A stretch of 64,000 bases of DNA. Origin: Flavobacterium piscisymbiosum (GTDB lineage: Bacteria > Bacteroidota > Bacteroidia > Flavobacteriales > Flavobacteriaceae). The stretch spans positions 4,092,001 to 4,156,000 of the forward strand of contig NZ_JAJJMM010000001.1 in NCBI RefSeq assembly GCF_020905295.1, written 5' to 3'. The notes under the pieces are model-generated. The model was not told the DNA's origin and did no database searches. It was given only the letters and a program-made list of their open reading frames with translations. The translations under genes and the position numbers were made by a program. Of this stretch, positions 51,300-60,632 are shown in pieces; the stretch's first letter is position 1; every line of letters begins with the position of its first letter.

Positions 51300-52352
51300 A
51301 TGAAAACACTACATCTTTCAATCCTCTTACTAACCCAGATTTCTTTGGCTCAAGTCACGTTATCTGCAGATGGTCCAGGAAATACCTATGAATTAATTAA
51401 CAGCGTTTTTGCTCCGGGTTATGACGTTACCGAAACCCCGGATTGTGTGCATACTAAGTTTGGCCGCCACATAGAAGAAGTTTGGGACACACAACTGAAC
51501 AAGTATGTTTTCAAATTTCATATTCACGTTACACCGGATGACGACCGATGCATCAAGTTTGACAGACAGCGTAACGAAATCAAGACCTACAATCAATCAC
51601 CAGATAATTTGATTGGAACGTATGGAGAAACAGTAATTTACAAATGGAAATTTAAGCTGGATGCAGGTTTTCAGCCATCGAATAAATTCACGCACATTCA
51701 CCAGATAAAAGCCTATGGAGGTCCGCACGAAAGTATTCCTGTAGTTTCCTTGATTACAAGAGGAGGAAGTAACCAAAAGCTGCAGGTAATGTATTCTGAT
51801 AGTTTGGTAGCAAATGAAGTAGCGAGTGCAAGTTTGTCTTCTTTTAAAGGAAATTGGGTAGAAGTTACCGAAACAATTACCTATGGAGAGAATGGAAAGT
51901 ATGCTGTTTTAATTAAGAAAATCAGCGACAATTCTACATTAATAAATTACTCCAATAATAATATCAGAACGTGGCGCGACAATGCAGACGGAATTCGTCC
52001 AAAATGGGGAATTTACAGGAGCCTTTTAAGTCAGGAGCAATTGCGCGATGAAGAACTTTTGTTTGCAGATTTCTCTATACAAGAAATTGGAACTACATCA
52101 CTTTCCACTTTAAATATAGAGAAAGAACCATCTTTTGTATTTCCAAATCCGGTAGATAACACATTGAATTTTAACCAGCAAAGACAATTCGAATATATAA
52201 TAATTGTGGATTTTCAAGGTAAAAAAGTTTACGAAAGAAAAGATATAAATGTAAGTTCAATAGATGTTTCCCATCTGGAAGAAGGGACTTATATATTAAA
52301 ATTGAAAACCGATAAAAAGCTATTTACGGAAAAATTTATAAAGAAGAAATAA
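51300..52352 (+). CDS. T9SS-secreted jelly-roll polysaccharide lyase candidate
   Basis: A 350-residue protein with a signal peptide (1-17), a beta-jelly-roll domain (about 20-265) and a type IX secretion sorting domain (about 275-350: FVFPNPVDNTLNF, VDFQGKKVYER, LEEGTYILKLKTDKK). The jelly roll carries FDRQRNEIKTYN, GETVIYKWKFKLD and FTHIHQIKAYGG, an arrangement like the concave face of PL7/PL13/PL20-type lyases, with an R-x-E strand and a Q/H pair. I cannot place it in one family. An extracellular endo-lyase for alginate or a related uronan would complement the exo-acting PL6 and PL17. It is 97 nt after kdgA and may be the last gene of the locus. Confidence 0.72.
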   Translation: MKTLHLSILLLTQISLAQVTLSADGPGNTYELINSVFAPGYDVTETPDCVHTKFGRHIEEVWDTQLNKYVFKFHIHVTPDDDRCIKFDRQRNEIKTYNQSPDNLIGTYGETVIYKWKFKLDAGFQPSNKFTHIHQIKAYGGPHESIPVVSLITRGGSNQKLQVMYSDSLVANEVASASLSSFKGNWVEVTETITYGENGKYAVLIKKISDNSTLINYSNNNIRTWRDNADGIRPKWGIYRSLLSQEQLRDEELLFADFSIQEIGTTSLSTLNIEKEPSFVFPNPVDNTLNFNQQRQFEYIIIVDFQGKKVYERKDINVSSIDVSHLEEGTYILKLKTDKKLFTEKFIKKK

Positions 52353-52506
52353 CATGTCCGTTTTCATGTGATATATTTTAAGTAATAAGTCAAACATAAA
52401 TTTTAATTCTGATAGATTTCAACCGTAGGCAGAATTTAATTTATTGGTCTAAGACTCGGGTTTAAAACTCTGCAATTTAAGGTAATAGATTAAGGACAAA
52501 AAAACA
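52353..52506. other. Spacer after the alginate locus
   Basis: No gene is seen. The 332-nt interval to the next stop codon continues with a hairpin at 52507-52535 and a dispersed repeat copy at 52543-52675. Confidence 0.4.
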
Positions 52507-52535
52507 GGACAAAAGATGATATTTTTCTTTTGTCC
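52507..52535 (-). terminator. Hairpin serving the leftward hydrolase gene
   Basis: GGACAAAAG pairs with CTTTTGTCC. Read leftwards it is followed by TGTTTTTTTG, so it would stop transcripts from the hydrolase at 52685-53659, with the repeat copy forming the 3' untranslated part. Confidence 0.55.
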
Positions 52536-52542
52536 CGAATAT

Positions 52543-52675
52543 TGACAGGAACAGGACAAATCTCTATAAAATTTATGAACGATTTGAAGAGATTGTCATA
52601 TTACATGTACTGCCTTTCTTTCATTGGCTTTATGAATTTGGTTTGGATGTCCCGTTGGGGATTGACATAAAAATT
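52543..52675 (+). repeat. Six-copy dispersed repeat, copy 3 (full length)
   Basis: Contains GACAGGAACAGGACAAATCT, GATTTGAAGAGATTG, TTCATTGGCTTTATGAATTT and GATGTCCCGTTGGGGATTG. It matches copies 4-6 along about 130 nt. Confidence 0.8.
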
Positions 52676-52684
52676 TATTTGATT

Positions 52685-53659
52685 TTATTTAGGAAGTTTG
52701 GCAAGAAATAACAATATATCAGTACCGATTTCTTTATAATGAGTTTCAAGGGCAAAATGCCCCGTTTTATAAAACTTTACAGTAACATTTGGATTGTCAT
52801 GTTTGTACGCTTCTGCTCCTGCGGGAAGAAAATAAGGATCCTGACTGCCCCAAACAGCTAACATCATAGGCTTTTTATCTCTAAAATAAGCTTGAAATTT
52901 AGGATATAAAGCAACATTGGTTCTGTAATCTTTTAGCAGGTCAAGCTGTATCTCGATATTTCCCGGGCGATCCAGAAAATGCTGGTCTAATGTGTATGTT
53001 TCAGGTGCGATAAGAGAAACATCCGAAGCACCTTCGTGATACTGAAACCACGTTGATTCTTTTGAAACAAGATCCTTAAGAGCGTATCTGTTAGCCTGCG
53101 AAGGATCTTTCCAGTATTTCTGGATAGGATTCCACCCTGTACTTAAACCTTCTTCATAAGCATTGCCATTTTGTGATATAATGCCGGTTATTTTTTCAGG
53201 ATTAGCAAGAGCAAGCCTGTATCCGGTTGGCGCGCCATAATCGAATACATAAATGGCAAAACGTTTTAAACCAAGCTTATCGATAAATCCCTGCATAGTT
53301 TTGGCAAGATTATCAAAGGTGTATTGAAAACTAAGATGGTCCGGTGCATCTGAATAGCCAAAACCAGGAAGGTCCGGAGCTATTACATGATATTTTTTGC
53401 TTAAAATAGGAATAAGATTTCTAAACATGTGAGATGATGTAGGGTAACCATGCAGTAATAATATAGTGGGAGCATCTTTAGAGCCTGCTTCACGATAGAA
53501 TATCTTTAGTCCGTTTACTTCCGTGTTATTGTAATGAGTGGTCTGATTTTCAGTGTTCTCTTTTGTAGTTAAAGAGTTTTTAACTTGTGCATTTACAGCT
53601 GTTTGTTGTAGCATAATTATAGCTAGAATTAGAGTTAAGGATTTAATTGTATTTTTCAT
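52685..53659 (-). CDS. Exported alpha/beta hydrolase (epoxide hydrolase/haloalkane dehalogenase-like)
   Basis: A 324-residue protein with a signal peptide (ending AVNAQ). The oxyanion region is LLLHGYPTSSHMFRN, then APDLPGFGYSDAP. The nucleophile is Asp140 in YVFDYGAPTG, not Ser, which marks the epoxide hydrolase/dehalogenase-type group. The acid region VWGSQDPYFLP and catalytic His in KTGHFALETH complete the triad. Localisation is periplasmic. It is divergent from a LysR gene with 89 nt between the starts, so it is probably regulated by it. The natural substrate is unknown. Confidence 0.9.
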   Translation of the reverse strand: MKNTIKSLTLILAIIMLQQTAVNAQVKNSLTTKENTENQTTHYNNTEVNGLKIFYREAGSKDAPTILLLHGYPTSSHMFRNLIPILSKKYHVIAPDLPGFGYSDAPDHLSFQYTFDNLAKTMQGFIDKLGLKRFAIYVFDYGAPTGYRLALANPEKITGIISQNGNAYEEGLSTGWNPIQKYWKDPSQANRYALKDLVSKESTWFQYHEGASDVSLIAPETYTLDQHFLDRPGNIEIQLDLLKDYRTNVALYPKFQAYFRDKKPMMLAVWGSQDPYFLPAGAEAYKHDNPNVTVKFYKTGHFALETHYKEIGTDILLFLAKLPK

Positions 53660-53730
53660 ATTTTCAATTGTTTAAGACAAAAATACATCCTATATTTGAT
53701 ACCTGAAAACGATTTATAATGATCTAATCA

Positions 53731-53745
53731 ATCACTAAAAGTGAT
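53731..53745. promoter_or_regulatory. Candidate LysR operator
   Basis: ATCACTAAAAGTGAT is a perfect 6-3-6 inverted repeat three bases before the LysR start codon, inside the short divergent region. It could mediate autoregulation. Confidence 0.42.
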
Positions 53746-53748
53746 ACT

Positions 53749-54621
53749 ATGAATAGTAATGACCTGAAAATATTTGAAGCTGCAGCAACACTCGGAAGTT
53801 TTACAAAAGCTGCAGAAGCAACCTTTACGGTACAATCAAACGTAACGGCTCGCATAAAAAATCTCGAAGATGAATTTGGAGCTGAACTGTTTAGAAGAGT
53901 ATCCAGAAAAGTGGTTTTAACTGAAGCAGGAGAAACACTTTTGCAATATGCTAAAAAAATAGGGCGATTATTGGATGACGCAAAAAGTGATATACAGAGT
54001 GCAGACAAAATAGGAGGGACAATACGCATAGGGTGTATTGAGACCACTATGGCTCTTAAAGTGCCCGAAATCATCAAAGGTTTTGCAGAACTTTATCCCA
54101 ATGTAGAGCTTGAATTTTATTCTTCCATGTTATCAGCATTGATAAACGATGTAATCAGTTATAAACTTGATGCTGCTTTTGTTGCAGCACCCATAAATAT
54201 TCCGGGTTTACAGCAGCTTACTGTTCGTGATGAACAACTTGTAATAATTGCAGGTGGTGATGTGGATAAACTTTCGGTAGTATTGAAACAAGAACCTTTA
54301 AAAATAGTAGTTTTTGAGCAAGGTTGTTTTTTCAGGGCACGACTTGAAACCTGGCTCGGTTCAAAAGGAATCCTCCGTTATAAAAGCACCGTAATCAATT
54401 CTATAGAAGGCATTATTAATTTTGTGGAGGCAGGTCTTGGTATCAGTATACTTCCTGCAGAAGTGTTAAATCAGTATTACAGCAACAGAAATATAAAAAC
54501 ATTTCCTTTAACGAAAGAACTTGCCACGATGACTACAGTGTTAATTTATAGAAATGATGAAGCACCTTCAAAGGCTTTAAATGTATTTTTAGATCAGTAT
54601 AGCCGAGATAGCAGTAGCTAA
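53749..54621 (+). CDS. LysR-family transcriptional regulator
   Basis: A 290-residue LTTR. The N-terminal winged helix-turn-helix is LKIFEAAATLGSFTKAAEAT...QSNVTARIKNLEDEFGAELF (split here), followed by the linker helix. The effector domain begins GTIRIGCIETTMALKVPEI (about residue 90). It resembles the subgroup with a methionine/CysL-type effector fold, but no ligand can be inferred. Target: the divergent hydrolase. Confidence 0.92.
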   Translation: MNSNDLKIFEAAATLGSFTKAAEATFTVQSNVTARIKNLEDEFGAELFRRVSRKVVLTEAGETLLQYAKKIGRLLDDAKSDIQSADKIGGTIRIGCIETTMALKVPEIIKGFAELYPNVELEFYSSMLSALINDVISYKLDAAFVAAPINIPGLQQLTVRDEQLVIIAGGDVDKLSVVLKQEPLKIVVFEQGCFFRARLETWLGSKGILRYKSTVINSIEGIINFVEAGLGISILPAEVLNQYYSNRNIKTFPLTKELATMTTVLIYRNDEAPSKALNVFLDQYSRDSSS

Positions 54622-54802
54622 TAAAATATCTTTTAATAATTGTAAATCAGTAATTTATATGTCAAAAAAGTTAGTGATCAGACACCAAATGAATATAAGA
54701 ACGCTAGCAAATAAGTACCAATTTATAAAGTTTTAAGCTTTTGAAACCTTTTCTAGTTTTTCTTATCTGAAGTTTGCATTCAAATAATTAAGATCACATT
54801 TT

Positions 54803-55921
54803 ATGAAAAAGTTTTTATTACTAGCTGTTGTTACTTTTATCACCTCATGTAGCAATGACGATTCTAAACCCTCACCTGATAAAAAAGCGCTGGCACAGCA
54901 AAAACTTGAAGCAGCTTTGTCCAACTTCCCTGGCCTAAGCCTTAGTGTAAAAACAATTTCCGAGAATTATACCTTAGTTGCAGGAAACGCTGTAATTAAT
55001 GAAAAGCCGATGGCTATTTCTGCTCTTCACTATATGCAGAGTATTTCAAAAACCTTTACTGCAGTTGCTGTACTCAAACTGAAAGAGGAGGGCAAAATCA
55101 ATCTCGATGCCAAAGTAAATACCTATCTTCCTGATATTTGTAATAAGCTGCCAAACGGAAATATCATTACGGTAAGGCAACTGCTTAATATGACATCAGG
55201 GCTTCCTGATTATTTAGATAGCGAAGAGTTTTTAAATGATCTTGTTGCAGGGCCACTGCCTATGACGAGCGAACAGGTATTGAGCTATGTATATGATCAA
55301 CCCGCAAAATTCGCACCCGGCGTGTCATTTGGTTATTGCAATATAAATTATCATTTGCTGGCAATAATTATTGATAGTGTCACTCCAAACGGGCATCGAA
55401 GCTATATTACCGACAAAATAATTAACGAGATTGGACTTTCCAATACCTATTATATAGCGGGCTTGGCAGGCACTACTGCTCCACAAGGCACAACGGCTAG
55501 CTATCTGGAAATAGACGGCACTTTTACCGATGTGAGCGAATTGCAGTTGGGTACAGTACTTACCTTCATTGGTGATGACGGCATTGTTGCTTCTGTTCAG
55601 GATATAGCTGGGTTTTACTACAAGCTGCTCCATGACAAAACCATACTGTCACCAATATCGCTGGAAGAAATGAAGAGTGCTGTTAATTATCAGGGTACGC
55701 CCATATATGGCTTAGGACTGCATTTTTATAAATCCAATGGTCGCCTGCAGGCAATCGGCCACGAGGGTAGTGGAGCCGGAGCCGGAGCCTATGCTTTTTA
55801 TTTTCCTTCTAAAAATACCAGCGTCGTCCTGTGTACAAACACGGGAACGCTTACTGATACTATAAAAGAGGAACAGTTCCTGGCATTGTGGGAGCAAATT
55901 ATAGGTGTATTATTTGAGTAA
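54803..55921 (+). CDS. Serine hydrolase lipoprotein, class C beta-lactamase family
   Basis: A 372-residue lipoprotein (lipobox ITSC, Cys16). The catalytic motif is Ser80-Ile-Ser-Lys83 in YMQSISKTF; the second motif is Tyr-Cys-Asn in FGYCNINYH (near 180) and the third HEGSGAGAG (near 315). The complete SxxK/YxN/HxG set fits D-alanyl-D-alanine carboxypeptidase or esterase activity at the envelope. A true beta-lactamase cannot be excluded. It is the second member of this family in the window and is only distantly similar to the first. It appears monocistronic. Confidence 0.89.
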   Translation: MKKFLLLAVVTFITSCSNDDSKPSPDKKALAQQKLEAALSNFPGLSLSVKTISENYTLVAGNAVINEKPMAISALHYMQSISKTFTAVAVLKLKEEGKINLDAKVNTYLPDICNKLPNGNIITVRQLLNMTSGLPDYLDSEEFLNDLVAGPLPMTSEQVLSYVYDQPAKFAPGVSFGYCNINYHLLAIIIDSVTPNGHRSYITDKIINEIGLSNTYYIAGLAGTTAPQGTTASYLEIDGTFTDVSELQLGTVLTFIGDDGIVASVQDIAGFYYKLLHDKTILSPISLEEMKSAVNYQGTPIYGLGLHFYKSNGRLQAIGHEGSGAGAGAYAFYFPSKNTSVVLCTNTGTLTDTIKEEQFLALWEQIIGVLFE

Positions 55922-56546
55922 AAACTAATTTAAACCATCGCATCGCATTTCCTTACTTACGAATATATCAGCTAATCCCTCGTAGTAGGGATAGGGGTAT
56001 TGCTTTTGTAGTATCTTAGTTTATCAAATTAGTTCGTGAAAATTAACTGTAATTTTGTTAATGGTAAATGCATAAAGAATGGATTTCAATTTAGCGGAAA
56101 TCAACTGTAGTAATACCGTGTTTGTGAGTAGAAGCGACAGTTTTGATTATGAGTATATATTTAAAACAGATTAAGGACTCCTCATGAAAAATTCGAACCA
56201 TAAATTTTATAGAGGATTTGAAGAGATTGACGTATTATATTTAGTGCCTGTCTTCCATTGGCTTTGTAAATTTGGTTTAGATGTCCTGTTGGGGATTGAG
56301 AGAAAATTGATATCGTTTTATTTTTTGATTTTACCACAAAATATAATCTGATATTTTTTACTTTATTTAATTAATTGTAAAAGATACCGCCTTAACTTTT
56401 GTGGCAAAAAAGGTTTCCATTCCAGAGTAAAACAGTAATTTCAGGTTATTCGTTAAAGGAAGATCAACCAATTCTTTTTAAAATCCATGTACTTGTTTAT
56501 TTTGCTTTGAAAGATTCGATTAAGAATTGGTGGCTTATAAAAATTG
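55922..56546. other. 625-nt intergenic region
   Basis: No gene is seen on either strand. The middle holds full-length repeat copy 4 (56190-56310). The rest is AT-rich sequence without a clear hairpin terminator for either convergent neighbour. Confidence 0.5.
56190..56310 (+). repeat. Six-copy dispersed repeat, copy 4
   Basis: Contains GGATTTGAAGAGATTGACGT, CTTCCATTGGCTTTGTAAAT and TTTAGATGTCCTGTTGGGGA. The first 20 nt of the consensus have decayed. Confidence 0.8.
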
Positions 56547-57098
56547 CTATAATTTATTGAGTTTATTTACCAGATAACTTATCATTTGTGCAATACTTTC
56601 AGCAGGAATAGAGAAATCATTTTCGATCCAATTTTTGATGACAGCAATACTTCCTTTTTCGCCAAATTGGTATGCCATTTCAACAAAAGGCTTTACTTCG
56701 GCAGTAAGTTCTATTTGATTTTCAACTGGAAAATTAGTCCGAACACTTCTTAGTATTCGCGAGAGAATTCCGCTTCCATCCGCTTTGGTAAACACAATTT
56801 TACTCATCTGTTTATCGCTTTCCAGTAACTGGCAGCTGAGCAGTATCACATCATCCATATTGGTGCTTTTACGCAAAACCGCTGAGAGTTTTTCAAAAAC
56901 ATCATCTTCTATTTCAAGCAGTATATCCAGCGGAATATTATAATGCCGATAAAATGTATTGCGGTTGACATCGGCTGTTTTACACAGTTCGGTTATGGTG
57001 ATTTCGCTTAATTCCTTCTCGTGCAGCAAAATAAATAATGCCTCACGCAATATTTTTTTAGTATACTGAACCCTTCTGTCTTTTCTTAAATCCATCAC
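56547..57098 (-). CDS. TetR/AcrR-family regulator
   Basis: A 183-residue regulator. The N-terminal helix-turn-helix spans residues about 8-55: QYTKKILREALFILLHEKEL, then EITITELCKTADVNRNTFYR, with the YRHY end of the recognition helix. The C-terminal region resembles the dihydroxyacetone-kinase-regulator-like TetR group. It is divergent from an epimerase gene; CATTAG (57125-57130) and CTAATG (57141-57146) form an inverted repeat in the 214-nt space between them and may be its operator. Confidence 0.9.
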   Translation of the reverse strand: MMDLRKDRRVQYTKKILREALFILLHEKELSEITITELCKTADVNRNTFYRHYNIPLDILLEIEDDVFEKLSAVLRKSTNMDDVILLSCQLLESDKQMSKIVFTKADGSGILSRILRSVRTNFPVENQIELTAEVKPFVEMAYQFGEKGSIAVIKNWIENDFSIPAESIAQMISYLVNKLNKL

Positions 57099-57124
57099 AA
57101 ATTATTTTATATACGCTACAAAAG

Positions 57125-57146
57125 CATTAGTCTTTGTTCGCTAATG
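57125..57146. promoter_or_regulatory. Possible TetR operator
   Basis: CATTAG and CTAATG arms are separated by 10 nt, 27 nt upstream of the tetR start. This is a weak candidate, short and in AT-rich DNA. Confidence 0.28.
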
Positions 57147-57312
57147 AACAGTAGCATCCTTTTTTGAAACAGCAAATAAATTCTTCTGTAATAGTTTTAC
57201 GTAGTAATCAAAAAGAACACAAAGTTACATATTGAACATATTGTATAACAAATATAGCTTTTTGATCAAAATTTAAGCGGATTGAAAAGGACAAATGTTA
57301 AATTAAAAAAAG

Positions 57313-58371
57313 ATGGAAAATAAGATATCACGAAAAAAAATACTTCTGACCGGTGCATCTGGAACTGTAGGTCTTGAAACTTTACAGCATCTGGTTCAGC
57401 ATACGGATTATGAAATAACGGTTTTTGATTTAAAAACTCAAAATTCGGTAAAAAAACTAGCTCCCTTTCGATCTCGTGTAGAGATTATATATGGCGACAT
57501 CAGCAATAGAGAAGAAGTGCTAAAAGTTGCCCAAAATAAGGATGTAGCTATCCATTTGGCAGCGGTTATTCCACCTCTTGCAGATATAGATCCGGATATG
57601 GCTTACAGTGTCAATGTGAAAGGGACCGAAAATCTTGTTTACGCTTTAGAGAAGAATTCACCGGATTGTTATTTGATTTTTAGTTCCAGTATTTCAGTTT
57701 ATGGCGATCGGATGAAGAATCCGCAGATAAGTGTCACTGATATTTTGCAGCCCAGTCCGGGAGATCAGTATGGAGAAACAAAGGTGTTGTGTGAGTCGTT
57801 GATAGGGAAATCCAAATTATCATGGAGTATTTTTCGTCTGGCTGCAATTATGGGTAACCATAAGATATCCAAATTGATGTTTCATATGCCGCTGGATACA
57901 CCAATGGAAATCTGCACTCCAAAAGATACGGGTAGAGCTTTTGCTAAAGCAATTGAAAACCAAAAAAAACTAGAGAAGCAAATATTCAACTTAGGAGGGG
58001 GAGAGGATTGTGTTATTACTTATGGATCTTTTCTAGACAAAATGTTTGCTGAATTTGGCTTAGGCAAAGCAGATTTTCCACAAAAGGCGTTTGCAGAGAA
58101 AAATTTTCACTGCGGGATTTTAAAAGATGGTGAAGACTTAGATAATATTTTAGGTTTTAGACAGCAAAACTTGAACGATTATTTCGAGATGGTCCGCCAG
58201 AAAATTCATCCTCTCCAAAAAAAGATCACCTTCATTTTTAAAAGTATTATAAAAAAATGGCTGCTCTCACAATCAGAACCCTACCAGGCGTTTAAAAAAG
58301 GGAATGTAAAAAAAATGAATCACTTTTTTAACCCATTAGAGAAAGAGAAGCTAGAAAAGGTTCTATTATAA
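57313..58371 (+). CDS. NAD(P)-dependent epimerase/dehydratase family protein
   Basis: A 352-residue extended SDR. The cofactor motif TGASGTVG is at residues 13-20; HLAAVIPPLADIDPD is near 77, the catalytic Ser in IFSSSISVYGDR, and Tyr-x-x-x-Lys in YGETKVLCE (about 155). The C-terminal 60 residues are basic and helical (KKITFIFKSIIKKWLLSQ), beyond the usual fold. A sugar nucleotide or sterol-like substrate cannot be told apart. It is followed 19 nt later by a DUF2141 gene, and the pair is probably controlled by the divergent TetR. Confidence 0.86.
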   Translation: MENKISRKKILLTGASGTVGLETLQHLVQHTDYEITVFDLKTQNSVKKLAPFRSRVEIIYGDISNREEVLKVAQNKDVAIHLAAVIPPLADIDPDMAYSVNVKGTENLVYALEKNSPDCYLIFSSSISVYGDRMKNPQISVTDILQPSPGDQYGETKVLCESLIGKSKLSWSIFRLAAIMGNHKISKLMFHMPLDTPMEICTPKDTGRAFAKAIENQKKLEKQIFNLGGGEDCVITYGSFLDKMFAEFGLGKADFPQKAFAEKNFHCGILKDGEDLDNILGFRQQNLNDYFEMVRQKIHPLQKKITFIFKSIIKKWLLSQSEPYQAFKKGNVKKMNHFFNPLEKEKLEKVLL

Positions 58372-58390
58372 ATCCTAAAAAATATTAATT

Positions 58391-58816
58391 ATGAAAATTA
58401 AAATGATAAGCTTGATAGTACTTGTAACAGTTAATTCAGCATTGTTTGCACAACATAATTTCAGCGTTGAAGTATCGGGCGTAGAACCCGGCAAAGGATC
58501 TGTTTTTTTTGGATTGTATGATAAAGAGAAAGGCTTTCTTGATAATGCGTCACAGATTGCCACCGGAAAAGTAAAAGCTTCAGAAAATAAAGTGGTCTAC
58601 ACGTTCAAAAACCTACCGGATGGCGATTATGCTATTGCTGTTTATCAAGACTTGAATAATAACGGAAAATGTGATAGAAATATGATTGGTTATCCGACAG
58701 AAGGATTTGGATTTTCTAAAAATTATAAACCAAAACTCTCAGCACCTAATTTTGATGAGGTGAAAATTGCAATTAATCAGTATGCTAAAACCAGTATCGC
58801 ATTGATTTCTAGATAG
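58391..58816 (+). CDS. DUF2141 exported protein
   Basis: A 141-residue protein with a signal peptide (ending ALFAQ). The mature domain carries the DUF2141 pattern: GSVFFGLYDKEKGFLD, YTFKNLPDGDYAIAVYQDLN, NNNGKCDRNMIGYPTEGFGF. The repeated Asp/Asn loop (DLNNNGKCD) looks like a calcium-binding loop. Function is unknown; such proteins often accompany lipid or carotenoid genes in Bacteroidota. Confidence 0.88.
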   Translation: MKIKMISLIVLVTVNSALFAQHNFSVEVSGVEPGKGSVFFGLYDKEKGFLDNASQIATGKVKASENKVVYTFKNLPDGDYAIAVYQDLNNNGKCDRNMIGYPTEGFGFSKNYKPKLSAPNFDEVKIAINQYAKTSIALISR

Positions 58817-58857
58817 AATAGCCTTGCTAAGTTATGGGAATTACTTTTGGAAGTGTG

Positions 58858-58990
58858 GTGATCTCGACAGGACAAATTTCTATAAATTTTATGAAAGATT
58901 TAAAGAGATTGCTTATTAATGGTAGAGCATGTCTTTGATTGGCTTCAGCAATTTGGTTTAGATGTGTTGGGGATTGGTGGAAAATCTATT
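58858..58990 (+). repeat. Six-copy dispersed repeat, copy 5
   Basis: Contains ATCTCGACAGGACAAATTTC, ATTTAAAGAGATTG, GTCTTTGATTGGCTTCAGCA and GGTTTAGATGTGTTGGGGAT. Relative to copies 4 and 6 it lacks exactly three bases in GATGTCCTGTTGGGG, an in-frame loss, as well as a short deletion near the middle. Confidence 0.8.
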
Positions 58991-59085
58991 GCTTTCTCAA
59001 ATGATTTTCGAGAAAGCATTATGGTATAATTTATTAAAAGAAAAAAAGCCAACCTTAAATTCTTGTGGTAGAAAAGATATCAATT

Positions 59086-60507
59086 CTAAAGATTTGATGC
59101 AGCAATATCTCCAAGGTTTTTAATGGCAATTTCAATTTTATTGTTCCATAGAGGGCAATAATTTAATCTAATAAAGTTTTCATAATATTCCAATGAAGAA
59201 AAGATATGACCAGGACAAATGCCTATTCCTTGACTCAGTGCCTTCTTCTGAAATTCGAATGCATTAAGACCGGCCGGGAGTTCAATCCATATACTTAATC
59301 CTCCTTTGGGGACAGCAAGCTTTGTTCCATGCGGGAAATATTGATTAATCGTCCCAATATATTTTATCATTTGTCCCTGCAGATCATTACGCATTTTTCT
59401 GATATGCTTATTATAAAAACCACTTTCTAAATATTTAGCGATAGCATCCTGCAAAATTCCGTTGGTCGATATATTAGAACCAAATTTTAATTTTTCAATA
59501 TTTAGATGATGTTTTCCCGCTGATACCCAGCCTATCCGGAAGCCTGGTGCCAGTGTTTTTGAGAAAGAGTTACAATACAAAACATTATCATAATTATCAT
59601 ATGCTTTTGCAGGATAGCTCTTGGTAATTCCAAAGGACAATTCTCCAAGGCAGTCATCTTCTATCATCGGAATATTTTGCCTGCCTAATAATTCAACAAG
59701 TCGAATCTTATTTTCTTCAGACATACCACTTCCGGTAGGATTATTGCAGCGAGGCATAAAAATACATGCCGCTACCTTATTATTGGCTAAAGCCAATTCC
59801 AGATCATCAATACATAAACCGTTTTGTGGATCTACTTTGATTTCAAGCGCTTTTAATCCACGACGTTCCAAACTTTGAAGAATTCCGTGATACGTAGGCG
59901 ATTCAACTGCTATAATATCTCCCTTACTCGTAATGGAATCAAGGCAAAGATTGATAGCTTCCATACCGCCATTTGTAACTAATATTGTATCGGGCGATAG
60001 CGGTTTTTCCCATTCAAGGGAAAGAACTGATATTTGCTTGAGAAGGTTAGGGTGGCCATCTACAAGAGGATACTGAAAGTTGTCATTACCTGCCTCGCTA
60101 AGGGATGCCTTTACTGCTTTGTTAAGACTTGTTATGGGAATAAATTCATTTACTGGTGCAAGGATCGAGAAATTTACTATACCATTTTCTTTGGCATTTT
60201 TCATCATGGCAACCGCCATCGCCGTAATCTCAACATTTGCCGGCAGCATCGGTCGTGATTTTGTTTCAGGTATTTTTAAAGAAGAACCCAGTGAATTTAT
60301 TATATATCCCGACCGGGGACGGGAAATGATTAAGCCTTTTGCTTCCAGTAAGGAGTACGCCTGAAATACTGTATTCAAACTTACATTCAAATCTCTTCTA
60401 ACCTGACGTACAGACGGAGCTTTATCTCCGGGTCTTAGCTGCAGAATATTTATATTCTCTTCTATTTTTTGGGCAACCTGTTCATATCGAAAGCTTTTAA
60501 CTGACAT
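59086..60507 (-). CDS. MocR/PdxR-type GntR-aminotransferase regulator
   Basis: About 473 residues. The N-terminal GntR winged helix (about 5-75) includes LRPGDKAPSVRQVRRDLNVS and LNTVFQAYSLLEAKGLI; a fold-type I aminotransferase-like domain follows (about 110-470) with the PLP lysine in NSFSKTLAPGFRIGW and NNPTGSGMS. MocR proteins use the PLP domain as sensor, for example of PLP or amino acids. The start at 60507 (MSVKSFRYEQ) is chosen because the upstream 75 codons are not protein-like and overlap the divergent gene. Direct repeats in the divergent region fit its known style of binding. Confidence 0.9.
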   Translation of the reverse strand: MSVKSFRYEQVAQKIEENINILQLRPGDKAPSVRQVRRDLNVSLNTVFQAYSLLEAKGLIISRPRSGYIINSLGSSLKIPETKSRPMLPANVEITAMAVAMMKNAKENGIVNFSILAPVNEFIPITSLNKAVKASLSEAGNDNFQYPLVDGHPNLLKQISVLSLEWEKPLSPDTILVTNGGMEAINLCLDSITSKGDIIAVESPTYHGILQSLERRGLKALEIKVDPQNGLCIDDLELALANNKVAACIFMPRCNNPTGSGMSEENKIRLVELLGRQNIPMIEDDCLGELSFGITKSYPAKAYDNYDNVLYCNSFSKTLAPGFRIGWVSAGKHHLNIEKLKFGSNISTNGILQDAIAKYLESGFYNKHIRKMRNDLQGQMIKYIGTINQYFPHGTKLAVPKGGLSIWIELPAGLNAFEFQKKALSQGIGICPGHIFSSLEYYENFIRLNYCPLWNNKIEIAIKNLGDIAASNL

Positions 60508-60543
60508 AATTTCTCTCGTTTTAAAAATTGATGAGGCAAAGAT

Positions 60544-60585
60544 ATAAAATCTGATCTCGTTTTTTTTATAAAATCTGATTCTGTT
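60544..60585. promoter_or_regulatory. Direct-repeat operator of the MocR regulator
   Basis: ATAAAATCTGATCTCGTT (60544-60561) and ATAAAATCTGATTCTGTT (60568-60585) are direct repeats 24 bp apart, between the divergent starts at 60507 and 60633. MocR regulators such as GabR and PdxR bind paired direct repeats, so this is a good operator candidate. Confidence 0.55.
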
Positions 60586-60632
60586 CTTGTGTTCATAATA
60601 GTTGGATATTTGCATCATAAAATATTTAAGAT

